From: Methylocaldum sp. 14B
Lineage (GTDB): Bacteria; Pseudomonadota; Gammaproteobacteria; Methylococcales; Methylococcaceae
Length of the DNA stretch: 64,000 nucleotides
Reading direction: 5' to 3'
Assembly (NCBI RefSeq): GCF_002005105.1
Contig: NZ_MSCV01000027.1
Location: forward strand, 24,635 to 88,634
Below, piece after piece: positions 7,795-19,288 of the stretch (position 1 is its first letter; every line of letters begins with the position of its first letter). The notes under the pieces are model-generated. The model saw nothing but the letters and a program-made list of their open reading frames with translations, was not told where the DNA came from and did not search any database. The translations under genes were made by a program, and so were the position numbers.

Positions 7795-8256
7795 ATGGCC
7801 TTCATTGTGGAAAAAGATCCGGGACTGATCCCGCAGGTGCTGGCTAAGATTCTTGATTCGTGCGTCAATGGCGTAACGCTGGCCGACCCGGATTTGGACG
7901 ATATGCCCGTCGTTTATGTCAATAAAGCCTTCGAAGAGATAACGGGATATGACCAGGGAGAGATAGTGGGGAAAAACTGCCGGTTTTTACAGGGAAACGA
8001 TAGAGATCAGGACGCTCGTACCCAGATCCGCGAAGCGCTGGCGAACGCTCAGCCGGTTGAAGTGACGCTCCGCAATTATCGAAAGAACGGCGAGCTCTTT
8101 TATAATCATCTCGCACTCACGCCGCTCTTCGATCGAGACGGGAAGGTGATTTATTATCTCGGGATTCAGTACGATGTGACCAACCAGGTACGGGCCGAGG
8201 AAGAGATCAAGCGCCTGAGCGAAAACTTGGAGAATGTCTCTAGGCTGACGAAATAA
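7795..8256 (+). CDS. Short LOV blue-light photoreceptor
   Basis: This 153-residue protein is a single LOV domain with short N- and C-terminal helices and no effector domain. All flavin-binding landmarks are visible: GKNCRFLQG with adduct-forming C62, R63 and Q66; N94 and N104 in LRNYRKNGELFYN; and the flavin-switch glutamine Q125 in LGIQYDVT. The C-terminal helix (QVRAEEEIKRLSENLENVSRL) is a likely dimerising coiled coil. Proteins of this type, such as the short LOV proteins of Pseudomonas putida, form a cysteinyl-FMN adduct in blue light. An AGGAGG site precedes the ATG. The output partner is unknown; the SRPBCC and oxidoreductase neighbours are candidates by position only. Confidence 0.93.
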   Translation: MAFIVEKDPGLIPQVLAKILDSCVNGVTLADPDLDDMPVVYVNKAFEEITGYDQGEIVGKNCRFLQGNDRDQDARTQIREALANAQPVEVTLRNYRKNGELFYNHLALTPLFDRDGKVIYYLGIQYDVTNQVRAEEEIKRLSENLENVSRLTK

Positions 8257-8264
8257 AAAAGCCG

Positions 8265-8288
8265 GCGTCTTTGCCGTGTGAAAGACGC
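8265..8288 (+). terminator. Stem-loop after the LOV gene
   Basis: A perfect 8-bp stem, GCGTCTTT/AAAGACGC with an 8-base loop, begins nine bases after the LOV stop codon. No T-run follows on the plus strand; an A-run precedes it. It may end or process the LOV transcript, but it is not a canonical terminator in this orientation. Confidence 0.4.
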
Positions 8289-8407
8289 ATGAGCGATAAG
8301 ACGGTGTGGTCAAGAAGTTTCCCGGCGCTGTTCGCGTTCGGCCGCAAATGTGCGTGTCGCTAGGCCGACGCCGTAAATGCAGATTATGAGCAAGTTAAGG
8401 TTTTGAT

Positions 8408-8890
8408 ATGGCGGTTATTTGCACGAGCGTTTGCGTCAACTATACGCCCAAAGAAATGTACGATTTGGTGAACGACGTTCAATCCTATCCCAGCTACCTT
8501 CCTTTGTGCAGCAATGTAAAGCTGCATTCAAAAACACCGAATGCCCTCAGGGCTACCATCACGCTGTCGAAAGGCAAGATCAAGTTTTCCTTCACGACGG
8601 AAAATTCGATGGAGGACAGCAGGCATATCCGGATGAATCTGGTCGAAGGGCCGTTCAAGCACTTGCGCGGGCATTGGCGTTTTGAGCCGAGTGCGACTGG
8701 CGGTTGCGAGGCGACTTTCCGCCTAGATTTCGAGTTTGCCAACGCCTTGCTGGGAATGGCCTTCGGCGGCTTTTTCAAGGAAGTGACCGAGTCCTTTGTC
8801 GAAGCTTTCTGCCGTCAGGCGGCCAAGAAATATGGCGAGCGGGAGACTCATCCGCCCGAGGCTCTTCATGGCCATGGAAAGCTCACATAA
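8408..8890 (+). CDS. RatA/COQ10-family START-domain protein
   Basis: This 160-residue protein matches the polyketide-cyclase/COQ10 family, which includes E. coli RatA (PasT). Typical segments are YDLVNDVQSYPSYLPLCSNV near the start, IKFSFTTENSM in the middle, GPFKHLRGHWRFEP, and a final helix FFKEVTESFVEAFCRQAAKKYG. RatA has been described as blocking 70S ribosome association, while eukaryotic COQ10 binds ubiquinone; which role applies here is not visible. RatA is often encoded with RatB and near smpB, but neither is present here, so the context is non-standard. Confidence 0.85.
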   Translation: MAVICTSVCVNYTPKEMYDLVNDVQSYPSYLPLCSNVKLHSKTPNALRATITLSKGKIKFSFTTENSMEDSRHIRMNLVEGPFKHLRGHWRFEPSATGGCEATFRLDFEFANALLGMAFGGFFKEVTESFVEAFCRQAAKKYGERETHPPEALHGHGKLT

Positions 8891-8939
8891 GAGACAACGG
8901 CACCTCGCCGCATGCGCGGTGCAACCCGGTCCTTGAACC

Positions 8940-9270
8940 TTAACTGCGCGGTCCGGCTGAAAGTCGGCGATCCGGAACCTCGAAGCGGTAAGTTTCGCCG
9001 TGACTCAGATATCTCACCCGATCATCGAGACCGGCGGCGGTTACGGCCTTCTTGAAGTCTTCGAGCGGTGATTTGAAAACCCGGTAATCGTTGTAGTGGA
9101 TAGGAATCGCCTCGCGAGGGTTAACGATTCTTATCGCTTCAATGCCCTCCTTAGCGTCCATCGTGACCAGGATGCTCATAATCCGGGTGCCGCCGAGATG
9201 AAACAGTCCCAGATCGATGTCCGGATGGCGAATGGAATTCTTGGCGGTGTCGACATGAGAACGGAACTCG
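8940..9270 (-). pseudogene. C-terminal remnant of an MBL-fold metallo-hydrolase
   Basis: Reading the minus strand from about 9270 to the stop at 8940 gives a continuous frame that contains HPDIDLGLFHLGGTRIM, then VTMDAKEGIEAIRI and AIPIHYNDYRVFKSPLEDF. These are the C-terminal third of UlaG-like MBL-fold hydrolases, with the late metal-region histidine in PIHYND. The upstream half, with the HXHXDH metal site, is absent; similarity fades around 9240-9270 where the small-RNA promoter region begins. An internal ATG at 9179 would give only 79 residues without an active site, so this is called a remnant. Confidence 0.7.
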
Positions 9271-9325
9271 ATGAGTGCTAATAATGAAAAGACCTCAACG
9301 GGGCTCTTCTTATTTTAAAAAATGC

Positions 9326-9352
9326 TTGAATATATCGAGTCGAAACTATAAT
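9326..9352 (+). promoter_or_regulatory. Sigma-70 promoter of the candidate sRNA
   Basis: A consensus -10 box TATAAT lies at 9347-9352, with TTGAAT at 9326-9331 as -35 (15-base spacing, or 16 if CTTGAA is used). An AT-rich stretch upstream, TATTTTAAAAAATG, resembles an UP element. Transcription should start near 9359, just before the first hairpin of the small RNA. Confidence 0.65.
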
Positions 9353-9358
9353 ATGACT

Positions 9359-9468
9359 TCACTGCCGTCGTGTCCCCCTCAAGGCAGTAGCTAGATTCAA
9401 TACCTCAACGAACTAGCGAAGGAAGACTTATAGGGTCGGCCCGAGCCTCCTCAGCCGACCTTTTTTTT
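9359..9468 (+). ncRNA. Candidate small regulatory RNA with three CCUCA loops
   Basis: This is about 110 nt between a consensus promoter and an intrinsic terminator, with no credible reading frame. Three hairpins are visible: ACTGCC/GGCAGT (9361-9366 with 9383-9388), GCTAG/CTAGC (9390-9394 with 9413-9417), and the terminator stem GGTCGGC/GCCGACC. Every loop contains the same CU-rich motif: CCCCCUCAA, ACCUCAAC and CCUCCUCA. Such motifs complement Shine-Dalgarno sequences and are the working parts of several multi-loop bacterial sRNAs. A GA-rich single-stranded linker (GAAGGAAGA) separates the second and third hairpins. I do not recognise a known Rfam family. Confidence 0.7.
9434..9468 (+). terminator. 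Rho-independent terminator of the candidate sRNA
   Basis: A perfect 7-bp GC-rich stem, GGTCGGC (9434-9440) with GCCGACC (9454-9460), is followed at once by eight T residues (9461-9468). The 13-base loop carries CCTCCTCA. This is a textbook intrinsic terminator on the plus strand. Confidence 0.9.
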
Positions 9469-9533
9469 GTGGTTGCAAATCGATTCGCGAAATCCTCTGG
9501 TCGAAGGTGCTGATTCGTGGAGGGCAATCAGGC

Positions 9534-9968
9534 ATGATGGGTCGCTTCTCAGTGAAGCTGAATAATTTGCTTTTCTGGATAAAGGCCAAGATGGATGAAC
9601 GGATGGTCCTGCTCATGGCCGGCTCTATCGTCATAATGCTCTATGGCGACGTCGTTCTGGGTTGGATCGGATCGTTATTGCATTACGCGATCGAGGTATT
9701 GGAACTGGGCCTTGAGCACCTGATCGAAGCGACATTTCATGTATCTCAACGCACAGCACAGATCCTGACGGCCTGGACCGGGCTTTTCCTATTCCTGCTG
9801 CTCGGCTGGTTCATTTTTCGTAAGACTGTAAGCCTGTTTCGCGAATGGATTGCGCTAAGGTCGGACCGCTTGAATCTACATCAAACCCGAATATCGAACC
9901 GGCAAAGACTGGCCATCTGTGCCAGCCTGCTGATCGCCGTCATTCTTGCGATCTACTTTCAGTTCTGA
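9534..9968 (+). CDS. Hypothetical inner-membrane protein
   Basis: I do not recognise this protein. It is about 144 residues from the ATG at 9534 (MMGRFSVKLN); an ATG at 9507 would add nine residues. It shows three hydrophobic segments: LLMAGSIVIMLYGDVVLGWI, then LTAWTGLFLFLLLGWFIF, and a C-terminal LAICASLLIAVILAIYF. A charged cytoplasmic-type loop (RKTVSLFREWIALRSDRLNLH) lies between the second and third. It begins 65 bp after the sRNA terminator and is followed by the convergent ligA gene. The candidate sRNA lies just upstream, but no interaction is evident. Confidence 0.6.
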   Translation: MMGRFSVKLNNLLFWIKAKMDERMVLLMAGSIVIMLYGDVVLGWIGSLLHYAIEVLELGLEHLIEATFHVSQRTAQILTAWTGLFLFLLLGWFIFRKTVSLFREWIALRSDRLNLHQTRISNRQRLAICASLLIAVILAIYFQF

Positions 9969-10040
9969 TCGAAAGGCGCACGGCGGACCGAGCAAAAATC
10001 GACCGTTCGCGGACCGGTTAAACCTGATCCGCCTACGTCC

Positions 10041-12793
<2,753 letters not shown>

Positions 12794-12894
12794 CTCCTTT
12801 CCTCAAAGGCACTTGACAGCCTGCAAACAAGGAAGCCGCCAATGGCGGCCAAGTTATCTCGTGCGGAAAACCGGCCCGCACACGGCACAGGAAC

Positions 12895-15800
12895 TCAAAC
12901 CGCCGACATTTCCACCGCCGCGTCGATATCGACCGCGACGATGCGGGACACGCCGGGTTCTTTCATGGTAACGCCGGCCAGATGCTGGGCGATTTCCATC
13001 GTCACTTTGTTATGCGAAATAAACAGGAATTGTACCTTTTCGGACATTTCTTTGACCAACTGGCTGAAACGGCCGACGTTGGCGTCGTCCAGCGGAGCGT
13101 CCACTTCATCGAGCAGGCAGAAGGGCGCCGGGTTGAGCTCGAAGATGGCGAACACCAGCGCTACCGCCGTGAGCGCTTTTTCGCCGCCCGATAGCAGGTG
13201 GATCGAGCTGTTCCGCTTGCCGGGCGGCCGCGCCATGATGCTGACGCCGGATTCCAGCAAATCGCGTTCGGTGAGGTCCAGGGATGCCTGGCCTCCGCCG
13301 AACAGCTTGGGAAACATGCGTTGCAGGCCGGCATTCACCTTGTCGAAGGTCTCTTTGAAGCGGGCTCGGCATTCCCGATCGATTTTCTCGATGGCTTCTC
13401 TCAACGTGGTCAGCGATTCGATCAGATCCTGGTGCTGCTGATCGAGAAACTTCATGCGTTCTTCTTGCGCCAGGTATTCTTCCATCGCCGTCAGATTGAC
13501 CGCGCCGAGCCTGATGATTTCTTCCCCCAGTTCGGCGACTCGCTTCTGCCAGATCTTTTCATCCGCGTCCTCGGGCAATTCGGCTAAAACCGCGTCCGGT
13601 TCCGCGCCCAGTTCATCGAATTGCTCCTGCACCGTCTGTCGGCGCACTTCGTTGGCCTGGAGTTCCAGCTTGGTCTGTTCGAGGCGCTGTTTGAGGCCGT
13701 CCAAGTCCCTCTGATTACGGACCCGAGCTTGGTCGACGCGGCGAATTTCGGCTTCCAGGTCGCCGACGCGCTTGCGTAAATCCGACAGTGTCCGCTCGAC
13801 CTCGACGCGCTGCTCCAGCAGTTCTTCCAACCGGGCTTGTTCGTCCTCGACCGGTGTTTCTGCTTCGTTCATCTGTGCGCTGACGGTTTCCAGCCGTCCC
13901 AGGGACTGGTCGTACTGATTTTGGGCCCGCTCAAGGTGTTTTCGGGTTAAACCTTCAGCCGACTTCAGGGTTTCGAGACGGGTTTTGAGTTCGTGGACCC
14001 GGTCGCGCGCCGCTTTCAAGGACGCATCGGCGTTGCCGAGAACATTTTCCAGCGCCTCCCGCCGGGCGGCATGATCCGCGGTTTTCGGTTCCAGCTCGGC
14101 AAGCCGTTCTTCCGCCTCGAGCAAGGCAGTCTTGGCCTCGGCGGTTTCTTCGACGATTTGAGACTGGTGTTCTTCCAGATCGTCCAGCTCGTATTCGAGC
14201 TGCCGGAGACGCTTCGCAGCCTGCTCGCAGCGTGCCGTGGCGGCGCTCAACTCGGCCTTGAGACGGGTTTGATCGGCGCCCAAAGTACGCTCCTGAGACT
14301 GCAGGCGCTCGCGCTCGTGCTCCGCATCCTTCACTGCTTGATCGGCTTGCGCGAGATCGTGCTCCAGTATCCGGCTTCTTTCGAGCAGGCTGTCGCGCCG
14401 GGTCTTGAGTTCCCGCAGGTCGCGCTCCCGCTTGATCATGCCGGCCTTTCCGTCCTCCGGCTTGTGGACGGCCAGCCAGCCCCGGCCGAGGCGGATGCCG
14501 TCCGGAGTCACCACCGATTCGTGGTCCGCCAGCCGCTCGCTCAAGGTTTTCGCTGCCGCAAGATTTTCCGCGCAATATACGGCACCGAGCAGCGGACCGA
14601 GATCCCAGGGCGATTGCACTTGTCCGATGAGTTTCTCTGCGGCCGGCGTGGCAGCCCCATTCGGCGAGTGGGTTTCAAAGAAGCTCAGCGACTCGCCGGG
14701 AAGTTTGTCCAGATGCGGCCAATAGACGGCCGGTCCCTCGACGCACAGGGCTTCGAGATGGCTGCCGAGGACACTTTCGACCGCCGTCTCCCAGCCGGAA
14801 CGCACGTCCAGGTGTTCGGCCAGGCGCCCGGCACGATCGAGATCGCGTTCGGCCAGCCATGTCCTGACTGCGGCGCGGTCCTTGCCCATGGCGTGCTGTT
14901 GCAGCGTTTCCAGCGAGCTGATCTGGCCCTGTATGGCATGCACTTCGGCACGGCCGGCGTTCAGTTCGTCCTGGCAGGCTTTGGCCCGCTGGCGTTCCTG
15001 CTGAATTCGTTCGACCAGGCTTTGCAGCTGCTCGTGCAGCGCCGCGCGTTCGGCTTCGAGTTCCGCCAGATCCTGTTGCAGCGCTTCCAGGCCCTCGGTT
15101 TGCAGCGTGTCTTCGAGCTCGTCGCGCTCGGTTTCCAGCCGCTCCCGCCGGGACTGGAATTGTCGCTCCTGTTGTTCCAGTTGCTTGAGCCGCGATTTCT
15201 GAAGCTCAGCCTGGCCTTTGCAACGGTTGATTTCGCCGCTCAGCGATTCGAAGGCCTGGCGCAGGTTTCTGAGCGCCCGGTCCGATTCGTCTCGGTGTTT
15301 GACCGCTTCGATTTCGGCGGCCAAACCCCGATCAAGGTCGGTCTCGACTGACGCGAGCTCTTCCCGCACGGCTTCGAGTTGGTGTCGATCGTTTTCCAGG
15401 TCGCGCAGCGCCTGTTCTTTTTCCCCTTGGAGCCGGGTTTGTTCCTGACGCAGGGTTTCGCGCGTCTTGTGCGCGTGCTTGATCGCCTGGTCGAGCCGGC
15501 TGACTTCGGAGCCCAGCTCGTAAAAGCGGCCTTGATGCTCGCCGAGTTGGTGTTGCAGCGCTTCGTGCTGGTCTCGATATTGCTCCAGCGTTTCGTTCAA
15601 GCCGTTGCCTTCGCTGACCAGTTGTCGGAACAGCTGTTCGGATGTTGCCAGGGACTTTTGATGATCGCGCAGGAGCTCGTCGTATTTGCGCCAGCGGATG
15701 GCGAGCAGTTGCTCTCTGTAGCGCCGCTCCTCCTGCTTGAGGCCCGTGTACTTTTCGGCCTTTCTCGCCTGCCGCCGGAGATTGTCCAGTTGTTTCGCCA

Positions 15801-16401
15801 CCTCGTCGCGCAGATCCTGCAGCCGGTCTAGGTTTTCCTGGGTGTGACCCATGCGGAGTTCGGTTTCGTGACGCCTTTCCTTGTACTTCGAAATGCCCGC
15901 CGCTTCCTCGATGATCTCCCGCAGTTCGTCGGGCTTGGCTTCGATCAGCCGGGAGATGGTGCCTTGCTCGATGATGGCGTAGCTGCGGGAGCCGAGCCCG
16001 GTGCCGAGGAACAGGTCGGTGATGTCCTTGCGGCGGCAGCGGGTGCCGTTCAAGAGGTAGGTCGATTGCCCGTCCCGCGTGACCTGGCGCTTGATGGAAA
16101 TTTCCGGGTATCTGGCGAATTCGCCCGGCGCCTTGCCTTCGCTGTTGTCGAAGATCAGTTCCACCGAGGCCATGCCCACCGGCTTGCGGGTGCTGGACCC
16201 GTTGAAGATCACGTCGGCCATGGTGTCGCCGCGGAGATGCTTGGCCGAGCTCTCGCCCATCACCCAGCGCACCGCGTCGATGATGTTCGATTTGCCGCAG
16301 CCGTTCGGTCCGACGATGCCCACCAGATTGCCGGGAAGCGGAATCGGCGTGGGGTCGACGAAGGACTTGAAGCCCGCGAGTTTGATCTTGTCCAGCCGCA
16401 T
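12895..16401 (-). CDS. smc: Chromosome segregation protein SMC
   Basis: SMC is an ABC-type ATPase that organises and segregates chromosomes with ScpA and ScpB. The 1168 residues match the family length. Walker A GPNGCGKSN lies at residues 31-39. Two long coiled coils rich in E, Q, R and L flank a hinge around residues 500-660. The C-terminal head carries the signature LSGGEKALTAVALVFA and Walker B FCLLDEVDAPLDDANV. It heads the smc-zipA-ligA transcript, about 100 bp before zipA, and diverges from queF. A good minus-strand promoter lies upstream near 16508-16535. Confidence 0.98.
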   Translation of the reverse strand: MRLDKIKLAGFKSFVDPTPIPLPGNLVGIVGPNGCGKSNIIDAVRWVMGESSAKHLRGDTMADVIFNGSSTRKPVGMASVELIFDNSEGKAPGEFARYPEISIKRQVTRDGQSTYLLNGTRCRRKDITDLFLGTGLGSRSYAIIEQGTISRLIEAKPDELREIIEEAAGISKYKERRHETELRMGHTQENLDRLQDLRDEVAKQLDNLRRQARKAEKYTGLKQEERRYREQLLAIRWRKYDELLRDHQKSLATSEQLFRQLVSEGNGLNETLEQYRDQHEALQHQLGEHQGRFYELGSEVSRLDQAIKHAHKTRETLRQEQTRLQGEKEQALRDLENDRHQLEAVREELASVETDLDRGLAAEIEAVKHRDESDRALRNLRQAFESLSGEINRCKGQAELQKSRLKQLEQQERQFQSRRERLETERDELEDTLQTEGLEALQQDLAELEAERAALHEQLQSLVERIQQERQRAKACQDELNAGRAEVHAIQGQISSLETLQQHAMGKDRAAVRTWLAERDLDRAGRLAEHLDVRSGWETAVESVLGSHLEALCVEGPAVYWPHLDKLPGESLSFFETHSPNGAATPAAEKLIGQVQSPWDLGPLLGAVYCAENLAAAKTLSERLADHESVVTPDGIRLGRGWLAVHKPEDGKAGMIKRERDLRELKTRRDSLLERSRILEHDLAQADQAVKDAEHERERLQSQERTLGADQTRLKAELSAATARCEQAAKRLRQLEYELDDLEEHQSQIVEETAEAKTALLEAEERLAELEPKTADHAARREALENVLGNADASLKAARDRVHELKTRLETLKSAEGLTRKHLERAQNQYDQSLGRLETVSAQMNEAETPVEDEQARLEELLEQRVEVERTLSDLRKRVGDLEAEIRRVDQARVRNQRDLDGLKQRLEQTKLELQANEVRRQTVQEQFDELGAEPDAVLAELPEDADEKIWQKRVAELGEEIIRLGAVNLTAMEEYLAQEERMKFLDQQHQDLIESLTTLREAIEKIDRECRARFKETFDKVNAGLQRMFPKLFGGGQASLDLTERDLLESGVSIMARPPGKRNSSIHLLSGGEKALTAVALVFAIFELNPAPFCLLDEVDAPLDDANVGRFSQLVKEMSEKVQFLFISHNKVTMEIAQHLAGVTMKEPGVSRIVAVDIDAAVEMSAV

Positions 16402-16507
16402 CAGAGGGTGTAAATGAGTTTTGCAGTACGAGACGACAGCAGGAAAATGATGGTGGGCGCGATGGCGGGCAAGTCCGTTAGTCTGGTTTGTAATGGAACC
16501 GGGCGCT

Positions 16508-16535
16508 ATTATAGCGGACTAAGTCACGGCGTCAT
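16508..16535 (-). promoter_or_regulatory. Probable promoter of smc
   Basis: On the minus strand there is a perfect TATAAT (16513-16508), preceded after 16 bases by ATGACG (16535-16530), four of six bases of the -35 consensus. It would give a leader of about 100 nt for smc and lies in the smc-queF divergent region. Confidence 0.5.
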
Positions 16536-16614
16536 TCCGTACTTGTTTATGTCCTGTCTGTGTTCCGCCACTACTGCGCATCGCGCATTTCTGAAGATCC
16601 TTTACCGTTCTCCT

Positions 16615-17004
16615 ATGCCATCAATACCTAGCAAAGACCTCGAAACCTTCGATAATCCGCAACCCGGCCGCAATTACACTATCCGCATCGAGATTCCGGA
16701 GTTTACCTGCTTGTGCCCCAAAACCGGCCAGCCGGACTTCGCCACCATTCTGATCGAGTACGTGCCGAACCGATCGTGCGTGGAGCTCAAATCGCTCAAG
16801 CTTTATATCTGGTCTTTCCGCGAGGAGGGCGCGTTCCACGAAGCGGTGACCAATCGAATTCTCGATGATCTCGTCAGTGCCTGCGCTCCGAACTTCATGC
16901 GCGTGACCGCCCGCTTCAATGTACGTGGAGGTATCTACACCACGGTTGTCGCCGAGCACCGCGATCCGGCGTGGGAGCCGCCGCGGCTGGTCAATCTGCC
17001 GTAA
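16615..17004 (+). CDS. queF: NADPH-dependent 7-cyano-7-deazaguanine reductase QueF (unimodular)
   Basis: QueF reduces the nitrile of preQ0 to preQ1 in queuosine synthesis. From the ATG at 16615 the protein has 129 residues, the size of the unimodular type. The catalytic cysteine lies in [15 protein letters not shown] together with the conserved aspartate, and the family signature is [14 protein letters not shown]. An in-frame ATG at 16414 would add 67 unrelated residues and overlap the smc promoter region, so it was rejected. The last 14 bases overlap the end of the convergent methyltransferase gene. No preQ1 riboswitch was seen upstream. Confidence 0.95.
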   Translation: MPSIPSKDLETFDNPQPGRNYTIRIEIPEFTCLCPKTGQPDFATILIEYVPNRSCVELKSLKLYIWSFREEGAFHEAVTNRILDDLVSACAPNFMRVTARFNVRGGIYTTVVAEHRDPAWEPPRLVNLP

Positions 17005-17695
17005 GCGACGGATTGCGGCGCCGGGCGATGAAAAGCACGTTGGCAAACGGCGTGCCTTCGCTCATCGGAACGGTCTCCACGAAAAATCCCAAGGCTTCGA
17101 GCAAGCCTTTCCATTCCGTCTCGCTGCGGTAATGATAGCGTTGCCGAACATGGCCCCGCGCCAGCGCGCACAGCCGCTCTGCGGTTCGGGTGGCTTGAAA
17201 ACTTAGGCCTGAACCGGCATCCGCCTCCCGCATGACCAGCGCACCGCCATCGGGCAGTACGTCCGCTATTCGCTCGAGCAGCGCCTCCTGTTCGTCCGCC
17301 GCGAGATAAAGCAGAAGGTCCAGCAGGACAGCCGCTCGGCAGGCGGGCAAGGCTGCCGAGCGCACGTCGGCGACGGCGATTTCCGCCTCGTCGCCCAAGG
17401 CCAGCCTGGCGGCGGCTACGTCGTTCGGACGCAGATCGATGCCGAAAAATTGCGCGTTGCTCAGCGGAATCAGATCGAGTCTCCGAGCTTCCGACAATAG
17501 GCTCATGAGAATGCCTCTCCCGCAGCCGAGATCGAGAATCGCGCCGCTTCGGGGAAGCCAATCGGGATTGGAAAGGAGATAGGCGTACACGGGATCGTGC
17601 CGCAGCTTGCCGCGCACGAATCCTTCGGTGAAGCGGCCCGCCGCCCGATAGCGGCGGGCGGTTTGTTCGGCCAAATGGCCGAAATCGACGATCAC
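16991..17695 (-). CDS. Class I SAM-dependent methyltransferase
   Basis: This 234-residue cytosolic protein has motif [19 protein letters not shown] near residue 53, then [15 protein letters not shown] for the SAM ribose and [26 protein letters not shown] and [13 protein letters not shown] for the rest of the core. The family is broad and the substrate unknown. Its 3' end overlaps queF by 14 bp in convergent orientation. The lipoprotein gene upstream ends only nine bases before this start, so the two are probably one operon. Confidence 0.85.
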   Translation of the reverse strand: MIVDFGHLAEQTARRYRAAGRFTEGFVRGKLRHDPVYAYLLSNPDWLPRSGAILDLGCGRGILMSLLSEARRLDLIPLSNAQFFGIDLRPNDVAAARLALGDEAEIAVADVRSAALPACRAAVLLDLLLYLAADEQEALLERIADVLPDGGALVMREADAGSGLSFQATRTAERLCALARGHVRQRYHYRSETEWKGLLEALGFFVETVPMSEGTPFANVLFIARRRNPSLTAD

Positions 17696-17704
17696 TGCGC
17701 GTTT

Positions 17705-18100
17705 TTAAATGCTCAACAGCTCGCGCTTGATGGCATTATCGAAATTCTGAATCCAGCCGTTGTAATTGCTGTGAATCTTGGTGCCGTCGTAGTTCAGGTT
17801 GTTGCTGTTCTTGTAGCGGATATTGTATTTGTCCTTGCTGTAGGTGATGTCCACTTCCGCCATATGGGAGCGGATGAACAGCGTTCCGATGAGCTGTCCC
17901 GGCTTTACTTTTCTGACCTGCCAGCCGAGTCCGGCACCTGCCCGAATGATGGCTTTCTCGACGTCCTCGGCGGTATAAGGCTTGTTGCCCGTCACCATGA
18001 CCGGCGCGTCGTAGACGTTGTATACCGGAGAAGTCCGGCAACCGGCCAGGAGAACGAAAGCGGCGACGAATAAGGCGACGAGTACGGGTTTGAGTCTCAT
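17705..18100 (-). CDS. Conserved small lipoprotein
   Basis: This 131-residue protein has a signal peptide ending in the lipobox LLAGC (C21), so it should be a lipid-anchored envelope protein. The mature part contains VMVTGNKPYTAEDVEKAIIRAGAGLGW and repeated aromatic/Asn-rich beta segments (YNIRYKNSNNLNYDGTKIH). I recognise the pattern as a conserved proteobacterial lipoprotein of unknown function, but I cannot name a family. It precedes the methyltransferase gene by nine bases on the same strand. Confidence 0.75.
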   Translation of the reverse strand: MRLKPVLVALFVAAFVLLAGCRTSPVYNVYDAPVMVTGNKPYTAEDVEKAIIRAGAGLGWQVRKVKPGQLIGTLFIRSHMAEVDITYSKDKYNIRYKNSNNLNYDGTKIHSNYNGWIQNFDNAIKRELLSI

Positions 18101-18293
18101 TGTTTTTTCTCTTTTTGTTGGTTGACGGAAAATCCCAAGAGGACGCTAAGCACGAATCGCTGTTCCGACGATCCTTTATCCCCCCAGATCGATTGTGCAA
18201 AGGATCCGCGTTCAGGGCAACAATCGTTCACATTAAGTTAGCGTCGATCCCGAAACTTCTATGTGGGTAACAGCTTTTTAAAGCTTGGAGTCG

Positions 18294-19115
18294 TCATAGC
18301 GGAACGGGAATCAGGTTCAGCCGAGCGACTTCGTCCAGCAATCTCGGCAAGGCTTCCAGTACGACGGGGCGGCCGTTCCGGTCGCGGGCCGAAGAGCCAT
18401 CGTGCAGCAGCAAAATATCTCCGCCGCGGAGGTTTTTGGACAAACGCCGCACGATCTTTTGAGGGTCGCCGAACACGGCATCGTAGCCACGGCGTGTCCA
18501 TGAAACCAAGGTCAGATCCAAGCTGCTCAGCACGGGTTGCAGCCACGGGTTGCGCATGCCGACGGGGGCCCGGAAGTAGCGCGGTGAGGCGCCCGTGAGA
18601 GCTGTTAACGCCGCTTGCGCTCGCCCGATTTCCGCCTTGAAACCGCCGACGGCGCTCAAGGCGAAGGTATGCGCATGGCGGTATGTGTGATTTTCGATGC
18701 GATGGCCTCGCGATACGATGTCGCGAACCAGTTCCGGATACTTTTCGGCTCTGGCGGCGATGCAAAAAAAGCTGGCTTTGGCTTGGTAACGATCCAACAG
18801 ATCGAGCACTTTCGGCGTGGTTTCGATGTCGGGGCCGTCGTCGAAGGTCAGTGCGATTTCCTTGCGTTCCGCTCGTTCGGCGGGGAGTCGGGTGAGGTTC
18901 GGGCCGAGCAGCGGGCTGGTAGGCCAAAAGCTCGCGCCGAATACGATCGCGTGATTGGCTGCGAGGGCCTCGACGAGCAGCGTCGATCCCTCGGGCGCAA
19001 GAAGCGCGGCGGACCCGCCGATGACTTGAAAAGCCGCGGAATAGCGCAGAAAAGGCGAGGGAAGCCAGTGGCGGACGGAGTGCATCGGCGTTATGTGTAT
19101 CGAGTCGGAGAGCAA
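18294..19115 (-). CDS. Polysaccharide deacetylase (NodB homology domain)
   Basis: This 273-residue protein carries the NodB fold. LTFDDGPDIETTPKVLDLL holds the catalytic-base and metal aspartates, and GHRIENHTYRHAH supplies the metal-binding histidines (HXXXH type). The motif FRAPVGMRNPWLQ is the substrate-groove arginine region. About 70 residues before the domain contain hydrophobic stretches (VIGGSAALLAPEGSTLLVEALAAN), so it may be membrane-associated. It should remove N- or O-acetyl groups from a glycan. It diverges from the large carbohydrate-active gene at 19289, which suggests a shared glycan theme without proving one. Confidence 0.85.
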   Translation of the reverse strand: MLSDSIHITPMHSVRHWLPSPFLRYSAAFQVIGGSAALLAPEGSTLLVEALAANHAIVFGASFWPTSPLLGPNLTRLPAERAERKEIALTFDDGPDIETTPKVLDLLDRYQAKASFFCIAARAEKYPELVRDIVSRGHRIENHTYRHAHTFALSAVGGFKAEIGRAQAALTALTGASPRYFRAPVGMRNPWLQPVLSSLDLTLVSWTRRGYDAVFGDPQKIVRRLSKNLRGGDILLLHDGSSARDRNGRPVVLEALPRLLDEVARLNLIPVPL

Positions 19116-19288
19116 AGCTTGAGGATTAAAACCGATTTTCTTATCCGTGGGGAGATGCCCGCCGCTTGATCAACGATATTCCGGGGACCTCCATGCTTGC
19201 CTGGCCGAGCGGATCAGGCTTACGCTCTCGTCAAGAAGGTCTCGAAGCTTGTCTATATAGAGAAGACCTGCTTTTCCGATTGATAGAA

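Noticed and set aside
13993..15351. Open frame of 452 codons on the plus strand inside smc
   Set aside because: It is antisense to the SMC coiled coil; the composition is an artefact of the repeated Glu/Gln/Leu codons of smc.
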